A stretch of 9,200 nucleotides of DNA, from contig DJRF01000017.1 in NCBI GenBank assembly GCA_002437725.1, forward strand, positions 1 through 9,200, given 5' to 3'. The position numbers and the translations under genes are program-made. The number at the start of each line of letters is the position of its first letter. Position 1 is the first letter of the stretch. This document shows, one piece after another, positions 1 through 6,182 of this stretch. The stretch comes from Treponema sp. UBA6367. GTDB lineage: Bacteria; Spirochaetota; Spirochaetia; Treponematales; Treponemataceae. The notes beneath the pieces were generated by a model, which saw nothing but the letters and a program-made list of their open reading frames with translations, was not told where the DNA came from and ran no database searches.

Positions 1-1
1 A

Positions 2-193
2 GATACTTTTGGGACATCCCCACTTTCAGATTCTTTTACGTTCAGCAGGCTGATTCGTTTTACGCTGCCGTTGATTGGAGTAATGATTTTTATGTCGATT
101 TATAACGTTATTGACGTGCTTTTTGTTTCAATTTTTTTTAATGGAAAGACAGAAAGCTCGAAAAGAAGACTTTATCGAGCAATGATAGTATGA
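2..193 (+). pseudogene. 5' fragment of a MATE-family efflux transporter gene
   Basis: The frame that starts at base 2 reads without a stop to TGA at 191-193. Its first 50 codons look like the N-terminus of a MATE-type multidrug exporter: an RLIRFTLPLIGVMIFMS stretch, then YNVIDVLFVS and a GKT motif near 146-151. In the family this is the first membrane helix, where VDGLFVSxFVGKT is typical. After GKT the likeness ends and the last 13 codons are unlike MATE proteins; they also overlap the hairpin at 156-180. An intact MATE protein is about 450 residues, so nearly all of the gene is missing. The start codon lies left of the window. I infer that a deletion joined the 5' end to the downstream region of the flavodoxin gene. 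The family call rests on pattern recognition only. Confidence 0.6.
143..180 (-). terminator. Hairpin terminator of the flavodoxin gene
   Basis: GCTCGA-AAAG (156-165) pairs with CTTT-A-TCGAGC (170-180), giving a 10-bp stem with one bulged base and a 4-base loop. Read on the minus strand the stem is followed by a T-rich tail (TTTCTGTCTTTCC, 155 down to 143). It lies 45 bases after the flavodoxin stop, in the right direction. The T tract is interrupted, so efficiency is uncertain. Confidence 0.55.
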
Positions 194-224
194 TTTTTTT
201 ACTTTTTCAAATATGAAAAAAACG

Positions 225-752
225 TTAGTTTTCTTGAATCTGAGGGGCGGTTTTACTTTTGTACCAATCAAGAACTTCGCCTAGATTTTCTTCCCGCACA
301 TTTTCTCCGCCATGCAGCATAATTTCAAGCATTTCATTTTCCCGCTGAGTGCGGTCTGTCTTTGACTCAAGCTGCTTTGTAACCATTTTGACCATCATGT
401 TCATCATAAGACGGTAGATTCCGTGCAGTTTTTTCACATTGAAATTTCCCTGCAATGTAAAAAGCGGAATCTCGGCAGGAACGCAAGTTTTTTCTCGGAT
501 TTCTTCCGTGCGTGTTCCAGTTCTTTCCATTCCGACTGCGCAAACGGCGCGGATTTTGTATTTTTTTGCAGCCGTCTTGTAGCCTTTGACTTGCGCCGCC
601 ATTATCCAGCCAAGATAAATGATTTCGCTTCCTTCCTCAACTTTTGACTTTGCCTCTTCCATTGAAAAAACAGAAAGCCCTGTTTTTTCCGCGAGCATTT
701 TTGCGTACTGCGCTGTGCTTCCTGTGTTTGTTGTGTAGATGATTGTTTCCAT
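225..752 (-). CDS. Flavodoxin-domain protein
   Basis: This is a 175-residue cytosolic protein predicted to bind FMN and act in electron transfer. Residues 7-13 (TTNTGST) form the phosphate-binding loop of flavodoxins, directly after the first beta strand (IIYT). A GWIMAAQVKGY segment near 48-58 and a VCAVGM strand near 70-75 fit the alternating beta/alpha fold. The C-terminal part (about 105-150) is rich in Met and Lys. The length is usual for the single-domain flavodoxin-like family that includes HemG-type oxidases; the substrate cannot be told. The ATG at 750-752 is preceded by AGGAGG (760-765) at 7 bases, the clearest ribosome site in the window. Just upstream is the remnant of a TetR-type regulator that may once have controlled it. 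The gene is intact between two broken neighbours. Confidence 0.85.
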   Translation of the reverse strand: METIIYTTNTGSTAQYAKMLAEKTGLSVFSMEEAKSKVEEGSEIIYLGWIMAAQVKGYKTAAKKYKIRAVCAVGMERTGTRTEEIREKTCVPAEIPLFTLQGNFNVKKLHGIYRLMMNMMVKMVTKQLESKTDRTQRENEMLEIMLHGGENVREENLGEVLDWYKSKTAPQIQEN

Positions 753-790
753 TTTTTTTCCTCCTAGGTTATTTTTGAAAATTATTTTGA

Positions 791-1009
791 TTATTTTTCA
801 GCCCATTCTTTTTCGAACTATTCTATAAATTTTTTTACATGCTTTTCAAGCGGGATGTAATATCGCTCATGGAAGCTCCCAAAAATCCATTTTGCGAAAA
901 AAAGTTCAAGCGCAGTTTCCGCAATTTGCTCTGGCTGGCATTTTATATCCGTTTTAGGTTTTACTATAAGTAACCGTCCGTTTGTAAGTGTATTTTGCTT
1001 ACCAAATGA
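791..1009 (-). pseudogene. C-terminal remnant of a TetR/AcrR-type regulator
   Basis: On the minus strand, codons from 1009 down to the TAG at 818-820 are open (63 residues), starting just after an in-frame TAA at 1010-1012. There is no ATG, GTG or TTG start in frame. The product has GRLLIVKPKTDI, then PEQIAETALELFFAKWIFGS and IPLEKHVKKFIE, an amphipathic helical pattern like the ligand-binding half of TetR-type repressors. After the TAG the same frame continues FEKEWAEK to a TAA at 791-793, a natural-looking end, so the TAG is probably a nonsense mutation. The N-terminal helix-turn-helix is absent. The remnant ends 38 bases before the flavodoxin start in the same direction, the usual place for a local regulator. 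The family call is moderate, the broken state strong. Confidence 0.6.
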
Positions 1010-1087
1010 TTAATTTGTCAAGTAGGCTGTTTCTTAAGCAAAATATTTAATAAAGCGAATGTTTTGTTTTTTTAAATTTCTTTAACT

Positions 1088-1294
1088 TTGCATAAAAAAA
1101 TTACAAAAAGTTTTACTTACACTGCTGCTATAGATGAATACGGCATAAAAAGATTAGACATAACTTTGGAAGGAAATTTATCATTTGTTGAAGCAACCTT
1201 TGAGGATGATGAGTATTTTATAATTTCAATGTCTTTTGATGATGGCGATGTGTCAAATTATAATGTGGACACGAAGCCTGATGTTCTAAATTAA
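1088..1294 (+). CDS. Small hypothetical protein
   Basis: This 68-residue ORF begins at a TTG; no ATG or GTG is available and no Shine-Dalgarno sequence precedes it, the upstream bases being almost all A/T. An in-frame TAA lies about 15 bases before the TTG, so the start may be ATT or the 5' end may be lost. The sequence is acidic toward the C-terminus (EDDEY, DDGDV) with alternating hydrophobic residues that suggest beta strands (LDITLEGNLSFVEATF, YFIISMSF). I do not recognise the family. No membrane segment or signal peptide is visible. It is isolated between a regulator remnant and a gene-free spacer, and may itself be a relic. Confidence 0.4.
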   Translation: MHKKITKSFTYTAAIDEYGIKRLDITLEGNLSFVEATFEDDEYFIISMSFDDGDVSNYNVDTKPDVLN

Positions 1295-1641
1295 ATCAAA
1301 AACAAGATTGAATAACAACTTAAAGTTTTAGTGTTATGTCGAAAGCCGTTTTTTTTATAAAGCTTGAAGAAAAACGCTTGCAGCAAATTTACACTTTATT
1401 CAGACAGTTGTGCTCGCGCTTCGTTTGAATTGGCTTGGGTTGCTATGCGACCTTGATTATTCTTACCGCGCAAAGTCTTCACAAATTGTAAATTTGCTTA
1501 CGCTTTTGTTTGTTTTTCTAAAAACTCGAAATTCTGCCTGTTGCTTTTTTGCCTGCTAGAGCATAGATTACTTGTTTTTGAAGGTTTGTTTATTATAAGC
1601 ACAGTATAGATTCTTCTTATGTAAAAATATAGAATTGCAAC
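1295..1641. other. Gene-free spacer with inverted repeats
   Basis: No supported gene lies here. An 11-bp perfect inverted repeat, GCAAATTTACA (1383-1393) and TGTAAATTTGC (1487-1497), encloses 93 bases that are richer in G+C than their surroundings. A smaller symmetric stretch near 1311-1336 has ATAAC and GTTAT arms around AACTT/AAGTT. The arrangement is like a decayed cassette or small mobile sequence, but no family is recognised. Confidence 0.4.
1572..1599 (+). promoter_or_regulatory. Candidate promoter of the lipoprotein gene
   Basis: TTGTTT (1572-1577) and TATAAG (1594-1599) are 16 bases apart, 42 bases before the ATG at 1642. The -35 box matches the consensus poorly and the region is AT-rich, so a chance match is possible. 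Confidence 0.3.
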
Positions 1642-3036
1642 ATGAACAAAGTTTTCACTGCTTTTTTCGCTTTGTTTGTTTTCGCAGTTTTGTTTATTTC
1701 TTGTCATATTTTCAGCGAGGACAACGACCCGAACCGAATTCGCCCAAACTCGTGGGATTACAGAAATATCCCTGACAGCCACAACTGCGGCGCGGATGAA
1801 TCGGCGGAATTTACAGTTGCCAGCGGCGACACGGAGATTGCGCCAGGCATTACGGTCACTTTCCGCACGGACACGGACAAGTTCAATTTCTCCTCATATA
1901 AAATCAAGGAACTTCCCGACCGTACGGTTGTCCGCAACTTTGATTTTTCCGGCCACGATTTTGTTACGCTAGGAATGGGAAGATATAATAGAAGAAAAAC
2001 GGTTGTTTTTGAGAACTGCAGGTTCAAGGCTTTTAGAAATGACGCGGTAGGCCCGGATTCTGCGGGGAAAGTTTATTTTGTTTTCAACAACTGCTCGTTC
2101 ACAGGAAACGTGAGCAGCTCCTACATTACGTTGAACAACTGCAAGATTGGCGGATTTACTTCGGACGCGATGAATCCGCTGCGTGAATTTTACGCGAAAA
2201 ATCTTTACGTTTACGATTTGGCGCACGAAGCGCTTTCCGGCGAGCTTCACTTGGACGGAATCCAGATTTACGGCGACCAGCGTTCAAGGCAGAATGAAGT
2301 TGACGGAAAATGGATTTCCAAAGTTGAAACCGGCGAGATTCATTTTGACAATGTGCGTTTTGAAATTCCTTCTATTAATTTGGGCGCGGAAAACAAGGCT
2401 TACGTGAATGCATGCGTCATGTTTCAGCTTGAATTCAGCGATGTTGACAATGTTTCATTCAAAAATCTGTACGTGAACGGCGGCGGCAAATGGTTTCCGC
2501 TTTATCTGGATTACGGAAAAAACAATGAGCGTTCAAAAAACGGCGTTTCCTGGTCGCATAAAAATCTTGCCATGCAGAATGTGCTTGTCTCAAACAATTT
2601 CGGAACGATTTTTTATCCGCAGCTGCTTTCCGACGCAAAGATTGAAAACGTAGACCATCACAATTATCTTTTTGTGACTTCAGTGTGGAAAGATGAGAGC
2701 GGAAATGCGCATTTTCTTGTTACAAACGACACAAATTCAGATAAGACGCTGACTGTAAAAACCGACAGGGGAATTTTCACCTACGAAATTCCACACTGCC
2801 CCAGCAACTGGGCTTTGGGCGGAGAAATTGACAAGAGCTTGAACCCAACAGAATTGCTCGCTGATTCCGCCGGAAAACCTTACACCGAATACAGGTTTTC
2901 AGACTTGCCTTTTGATTTGGAATACACAGTTCCCGGCTCGCCGGATTTTATTCTCTGCTATCAAGATGAGGAGCAAATCCGCTACGCAAGCCTGGACGGA
3001 GAAAAGCATTATTATTCGGAGATTCGGGAAGAATAA
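1642..3036 (+). CDS. Predicted lipoprotein with beta-helix-like domain
   Basis: This 464-residue protein starts with a lipoprotein signal: MNK, a hydrophobic core (4-19), then LFISC with the modified cysteine at 21. The FIS-C box departs from the LAGC rule, as spirochaete lipoboxes often do. An acidic residue two positions later (HIFSED) fits export to the cell surface or periplasm. Residues about 95-320 carry repeated short strands with FENCRF, FNNCSF, LNNCKI, FDNVRF and FKNLYV, the spaced Asn ladder typical of right-handed parallel beta-helices of the pectate-lyase type. The C-terminal 130 residues look like a separate beta-rich domain. No catalytic motif is recognised, so enzyme or binding role is open. 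The ATG has no clear ribosome site. The gene is monocistronic and ends in its own stop well before the terminator at 3255. Confidence 0.75.
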   Translation: MNKVFTAFFALFVFAVLFISCHIFSEDNDPNRIRPNSWDYRNIPDSHNCGADESAEFTVASGDTEIAPGITVTFRTDTDKFNFSSYKIKELPDRTVVRNFDFSGHDFVTLGMGRYNRRKTVVFENCRFKAFRNDAVGPDSAGKVYFVFNNCSFTGNVSSSYITLNNCKIGGFTSDAMNPLREFYAKNLYVYDLAHEALSGELHLDGIQIYGDQRSRQNEVDGKWISKVETGEIHFDNVRFEIPSINLGAENKAYVNACVMFQLEFSDVDNVSFKNLYVNGGGKWFPLYLDYGKNNERSKNGVSWSHKNLAMQNVLVSNNFGTIFYPQLLSDAKIENVDHHNYLFVTSVWKDESGNAHFLVTNDTNSDKTLTVKTDRGIFTYEIPHCPSNWALGGEIDKSLNPTELLADSAGKPYTEYRFSDLPFDLEYTVPGSPDFILCYQDEEQIRYASLDGEKHYYSEIREE

Positions 3037-3254
3037 ATTTCTAGATTTTCAGAATAAAACAGGGACGCAGATATGGATACAATCTGTCAACAACTTTTTA
3101 ATTTTTCGCTGAAAAAATTTCAAAAATTCTTCTTTTTTTTGAAGTTTCTTGTGAGATTTGTTGTTTTTGAGGAAATTTATCGAGAAAAAATTCTGAAAAT
3201 GCTGATATTTCTGTAGAAAAATAGTGATTCTATTTGCTTGAGTACAACACTTTT

Positions 3255-3281
3255 AGCCTTCGTTCTCAGAAGGCTTTTTTT
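3255..3281 (+). terminator. Rho-independent terminator
   Basis: AGCCTTC (3255-3261) pairs perfectly with GAAGGCT (3269-3275) around a 7-base loop and runs into a tract of six T (3276-3281). It acts on rightward transcripts. It could end the lipoprotein message, 220 bases after that stop codon, or block read-through into the insertion sequence from its left side. It lies inside the proposed left end of that element. Confidence 0.7.
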
Positions 3282-3311
3282 GAGGCATTTTAGTTTTTTT
3301 ATTTTTGATTC

Positions 3312-4616
3312 TTATCCTACTTTTCTGAGTTTTCTCGGTTTTATCTGCGACAGAACGACGTCATCTATGTCCATATATACCTCACGGAATTTCGGCTTCG
3401 CATTCTTGAGAAACACCCTGTCAATCAGAACCTTCATAACTTCAGGCATGTCTCCGGAGGTATCGCTTTCAACCAGTTTCACTGAATATCTTTTATCCGT
3501 CTTCGGGTCTGTAATCCACAGTCCCTCTCTTTCATTAAGGTGTATCAAGATTTTCCTGTCAGTGATTTCAGGACAGAAGAATCTGTATCCCTTGAGAAGG
3601 AAAATTCCGCTTTTATCTATATGTCCCGGAAAAGTAGCTTTCATGACTGATGTTATCTGTTTCATGTCAGCCTTTACGAAGCAGGATTCCTTATTTTTTG
3701 GCTCTTTGAAGAACCTTGCTTTGTATATTTTTGGAAATTCATCACGCAAAAACTCGTTTGCCTGCTCGACCGTGCTAATCCCTTTCAGGCGGAATAAGTT
3801 CGGAAGCCTGTGCTGGATTGTCTGCCAGAACCTTTCAATTCTTCCTTTTGCCTGCGGCGAATGTGCCGGAAACATATCAACCCCGAATGACTCCATCATC
3901 ACTCCGAACTGCGTGAGATGCTTTTCATTGTCATCGGTCTTTCTGTTCACGAAAAATACGGATGCCTTGTCAGGATAAACCTGCATGGGGATGCCGTATG
4001 CAAGACTCATGTTCACGAAGGCTTCCATGTATCCGAGAAGACACTCATTCTTTGTCATATAAAGTCCGACAGGACATCCTGTTGCGTCGTCAACGAATCC
4101 CTGTATGCAGTATTTCTTTCCGTCCTTGAACCAGTCGTATGGAGTTCCGTCTGCCTGCACAAGCTCTCCGAAATGCTCTTTTCTTTCTCTGAACAGATGT
4201 GCTCTCCTCTCTTTTTTGACCTTGTGCTTTATGCAGGTGTAATATCCCTGTGAGTTCAGAATGGATTTCACATGGCTTATACTCGCCTTGATATTGAACT
4301 GTTCCGAAAGAATTTCTGTAAAATACGTGTATGTTATATCCTCAAACGGATTGTTTCCGTTTATTCTTGTATTGTTGAAAATCTGAATGATTTTCTCCTT
4401 CCTTCTTTCGTTTTCAGGATTGCACCTCTTTTTTCCTGTGTTTCCGTGAATGAATGCAGATTTGCCGCTTTCCCTATATTTTATTATGTCCTTCTGGATT
4501 GTCCTCATTGTCAGCCCCATCTTGAAAGCCGCCTCCCTTGTGGACAGCTTGCCTTCTGCACATAGTCTTGCTGTCCTTGCCCTTTGTCTTTGAGATTCAT
4601 TAAGTTTCATTTTCAT
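3312..4616 (-). CDS. DDE transposase, IS1202/ISNCY type
   Basis: This 434-residue protein cuts and joins DNA at the ends of its own insertion sequence. Residues 22-45 (LSTREAAFKMGLTMRTIQKDI) form a helix-turn-helix for end recognition. The integrase-like core runs about 150-300 with likely catalytic residues D156 (QADGTPYDWF), D216 (YPDKASVF) and E261 (KGRIERFWQ). A GFVDDATG segment at 173-180 is characteristic of this group. A C-terminal beta-rich tail follows. Length and motif order match full-size members, with no frameshift, so the enzyme could be active. The ATG at 4616 is preceded by GGGA 4 bases away; a second ATG two codons later is the alternative. In Treponema such elements are known as ISTde1-like. 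Subgroup assignment is from memory of the family. Confidence 0.85.
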   Translation of the reverse strand: MKMKLNESQRQRARTARLCAEGKLSTREAAFKMGLTMRTIQKDIIKYRESGKSAFIHGNTGKKRCNPENERRKEKIIQIFNNTRINGNNPFEDITYTYFTEILSEQFNIKASISHVKSILNSQGYYTCIKHKVKKERRAHLFRERKEHFGELVQADGTPYDWFKDGKKYCIQGFVDDATGCPVGLYMTKNECLLGYMEAFVNMSLAYGIPMQVYPDKASVFFVNRKTDDNEKHLTQFGVMMESFGVDMFPAHSPQAKGRIERFWQTIQHRLPNLFRLKGISTVEQANEFLRDEFPKIYKARFFKEPKNKESCFVKADMKQITSVMKATFPGHIDKSGIFLLKGYRFFCPEITDRKILIHLNEREGLWITDPKTDKRYSVKLVESDTSGDMPEVMKVLIDRVFLKNAKPKFREVYMDIDDVVLSQIKPRKLRKVG

Positions 4617-4689
4617 AACTTCCCAGTCCTAAAAATCATTGTTTTCTTAACTTACTCAAGTATATATGCAAAACTTTTAAGAACGAAAT

Positions 4690-5157
4690 TTAAAATCTTT
4701 TGATATTATTCTTCACCTGAATCTGATATATGCGCTGCCTTGAGACATTGTGCCTTTCTGCGATTTTCGCAAGGGACATTCTTGTTGTCTTCAGTTCCAC
4801 AAGAATCTCATTGAAATCCTTGGCTGTAAGAACCAGCAGCTTTGAGTTGTTTCTGTCTCTGATTTTCTTCAGCCCGTGCCTGTTGTAGATTTTGCGGACT
4901 ATTGTATCTGTAAGGCTGAGCTTTAGGCGCATTTCCTTTATTGAGAGCGGATTTTTCTCATACTCATCAATCACTTTTTTTTCTGCTCTTTTCGTCATCA
5001 CATGGCGGAAGTCAGGCTTGAGATTGAAGCGGCTCATAAGGACTGTTATTTGTTCAGGGGTTGTTTTCATGTCTTCTGCCGCTTCTTTTCTTGTGAACTG
5101 GCTGTCGATATAGAACTGCAGTTTTTTTCTTAAATTTTCCTTGTCTTCATTTTTCAT
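4690..5157 (-). CDS. Protein with three helix-turn-helix-like units
   Basis: This is a basic cytosolic protein of about 155 residues, probably DNA binding. Three segments share the pattern of a helix-turn-helix: FTRKEAAEDMKTTPEQITVL, LSIKEMRLKLSLTDTIVRKI and MSLAKIAERHNVSRQRIYQI, spaced about 50 residues apart, the last at the C-terminus being the most canonical. I do not recognise a named family. An ATG at 5169 has no ribosome site; the ATG at 5157 follows GGGA at about 6 bases and is preferred. The gene is the last of a leftward set after the Mrr-type nuclease, with 54 bases and one copy of the palindromic repeat between them, and its stop is only about 24 bases from the insertion-sequence end. 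It could regulate the element or bind the palindrome, but that is a guess. Confidence 0.7.
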   Translation of the reverse strand: MKNEDKENLRKKLQFYIDSQFTRKEAAEDMKTTPEQITVLMSRFNLKPDFRHVMTKRAEKKVIDEYEKNPLSIKEMRLKLSLTDTIVRKIYNRHGLKKIRDRNNSKLLVLTAKDFNEILVELKTTRMSLAKIAERHNVSRQRIYQIQVKNNIKRF

Positions 5158-5197
5158 AGATGTTCCCATGTCTAATAATAAAATTTGTCTTTAATTC

Positions 5198-5213
5198 AGC
5201 GCCAGTTGGCGCT
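5198..5213. repeat. Palindromic repeat copy 1
   Basis: AGCGCCA-GT-TGGCGCT is a perfect 7-bp inverted repeat with a 2-base centre. The right flank (TAAAAG) supplies, on the minus strand, the TAG stop of the Mrr-type gene. The left flank is AATTC. It stands between two leftward genes. Confidence 0.9.
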
Positions 5214-5757
5214 AAAAGAACAGGTTGTTGCTCTGATTTTTTTTCGCAATAAAAAAATCATACAGTTTTTCTCTGCTGATAAGCTTTATCTGGGGATTTT
5301 CCTTGAGAAGTTTTTTAGTATCCTCTCCGGTCTTTCCTGTATGGATGAAATATCCGCACGCCTTGTGATGCCTGCAGGTTTTTATGAACTGCTGGACGTG
5401 CTCTTTTTTTATGTAGTCCGAGTATCTTTTTGCCTGCACAAGATATTTCTGTCCGTTCTTCCGTACCTGTCCGTCAATGCCGCCGTCGTGGGTATAACAC
5501 CTGTTTCTTTTTATTCTGAACCTGTTTTTCTTGAAAGCCAGAAGAATCAGCTCCTCGAAGACGAACGGATCTATTTTCCTCAGATAGGAAATAAGCCAGC
5601 CGGGCCTGCTGTTCTCAATTTTGTTGATATTCCTATAAACCTTTTTTGCAGCCCTGATTGTGCCTATATGCCTTGCCTTTATAAAAGCTGCCGCAGTGTT
5701 TATGAGAATGAAAAATATTAGGAATACAATCCAGAAAATTTTACTTCCTGCTGTCAT
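5212..5757 (-). CDS. Membrane-anchored Mrr-type restriction endonuclease
   Basis: This 181-residue protein starts with a hydrophobic segment (about 7-27), likely a membrane anchor with the rest in the cytoplasm. Residues about 60-170 match the Mrr-type catalytic domain: DPFVFEELILLAF at 63-75, DGGIDG at 91-96 and QAKR at 108-111, giving D91, Q108 and K110 of the PD-(D/E)xK site plus a leading Glu (68 or 69). A GYFIHTG strand near 135-141 follows, as in the family. Mrr proteins cleave modified DNA; short membrane-tethered forms occur near conjugation genes, role unclear. The ATG at 5757 overlaps the preceding gene by 17 bases, with AAGGAGT (5770-5776) 12 bases upstream, a sign of coupling. The stop codon is formed by the edge of a palindromic repeat, so the natural C-terminus may have been altered. 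Confidence 0.8.
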   Translation of the reverse strand: MTAGSKIFWIVFLIFFILINTAAAFIKARHIGTIRAAKKVYRNINKIENSRPGWLISYLRKIDPFVFEELILLAFKKNRFRIKRNRCYTHDGGIDGQVRKNGQKYLVQAKRYSDYIKKEHVQQFIKTCRHHKACGYFIHTGKTGEDTKKLLKENPQIKLISREKLYDFFIAKKNQSNNLFF

Positions 5758-5950
5758 TGTTTTTGTTACACTCCTTGATTTTATTCACGTGTTTTTTTCC
5801 GGTCTCATCGCATCCGTAAGCCAGCGGATTTTCCTGACTGTCTGATTTTCTTGAAATCCTTTCGCCCTGTGCAATGAGAAATCCTCCTGCAGCAAGAATC
5901 ATCATTGCTGCCGTAAGGATTATTTCCATAACTACACCGATTATCTGCAT
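5741..5950 (-). CDS. Small single-span membrane protein
   Basis: This is about 69 residues from the ATG at 5950, which has GGGAG (5959-5963) 8 bases upstream. An ATG at 5965 in the same frame would add five residues but lacks a ribosome site. Residues 2-27 (IIGVVMEIILTAAMMILAAG) are hydrophobic and form one membrane helix; a polar, charged tail (GERISRKSDSQ onward) follows, with one or two Cys. No family is recognised. It overlaps the Mrr-type gene by 17 bases, so the two are very likely co-translated, and both are membrane proteins, which suggests a physical partner or accessory role. It lies after the hairpin cluster downstream of topB. Confidence 0.6.
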   Translation of the reverse strand: MQIIGVVMEIILTAAMMILAAGGFLIAQGERISRKSDSQENPLAYGCDETGKKHVNKIKECNKNNDSRK

Positions 5951-5967
5951 TTTGCTATCTCCCATAA

Positions 5968-6179
5968 AAAGTCAAGAGTAAAACTTCAGTTTTAGAATTG
6001 ACTTTTCAAGTTGTTTCGCAACAAAGTGAGAAACAACAGTTGATTTAGGGTTTATCAAAGCCCTAAAAACGGCTAAGTCAAGGTCTTGAGCGTAAGCGTA
6101 CCTTGACCAGACGTATTGCAAAGTTTGCGACGCAAACTTTTTAAGATAAAAACAGACGCTATTTTCGGCTGTTCTTATC
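5968..6179. repeat. Cluster of six hairpins
   Basis: Six inverted repeats follow one another in 212 bases: AAAGTCAA/TTGACTTT (5968/5998, with AAAACT/AGTTTT inside), GTTGTTTC/GAAACAAC (6010/6030), TTTAGGG/CCCTAAA (6044/6061), GTCAAGGT/ACCTTGAC (6077/6100), AAAGTTTGCG/CGCAAACTTT (6120/6131) and GATAA-AACAG/CTGTT-TTATC (6145/6169). The segment sits between the topB stop and the small membrane protein gene. Part of the fourth hairpin and its right side (6085-6122) recurs at 9039-9076. It is best read as structured non-coding DNA or RNA, possibly a repeated element of this genome; the fifth hairpin might also slow transcription. Confidence 0.7.
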
Positions 6180-6182
6180 ATG

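Larger units (their letters stand above)
3231..4666 (-). mobile_element. IS1202/ISTde1-like insertion sequence
   Basis: One intact transposase gene lies between imperfect 14-bp inverted ends: TATTTGCTTGAGTA at 3231-3244 and, read inward on the minus strand, TATATACTTGAGTA at 4666-4653 (12 of 14 match). The resulting length of about 1.44 kb suits the group. No clear target duplication is visible beside these ends, so the exact tips are uncertain, the perfectly matching core being only CTTGAGTA. The element lies between the lipoprotein gene and the accessory genes to the right, so it may have inserted at, or helped create, that junction. Confidence 0.6.

Noticed and set aside
203..220. Hairpin TTTTTCA/TGAAAAA after the flavodoxin gene as its terminator
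   Set aside because: The stem is only A/T-rich and no T tract follows on the minus strand; the hairpin at 156-180 fits better.
1311..1500. Possible integron attC site after the small ORF
   Set aside because: ATAAC/GTTAT arms and a GTGTTATG stretch recall integron recombination sites, but the symmetric part is only about 27 bases and the core does not match GTTRRRY. No integrase gene is visible.
3245..4679. Direct repeat CAACACTTTTA (3245-3255) and CAAAACTTTTA (4669-4679) as a target duplication
   Set aside because: One copy lies inside and one outside the inverted ends, and the match is imperfect in AT-rich DNA.
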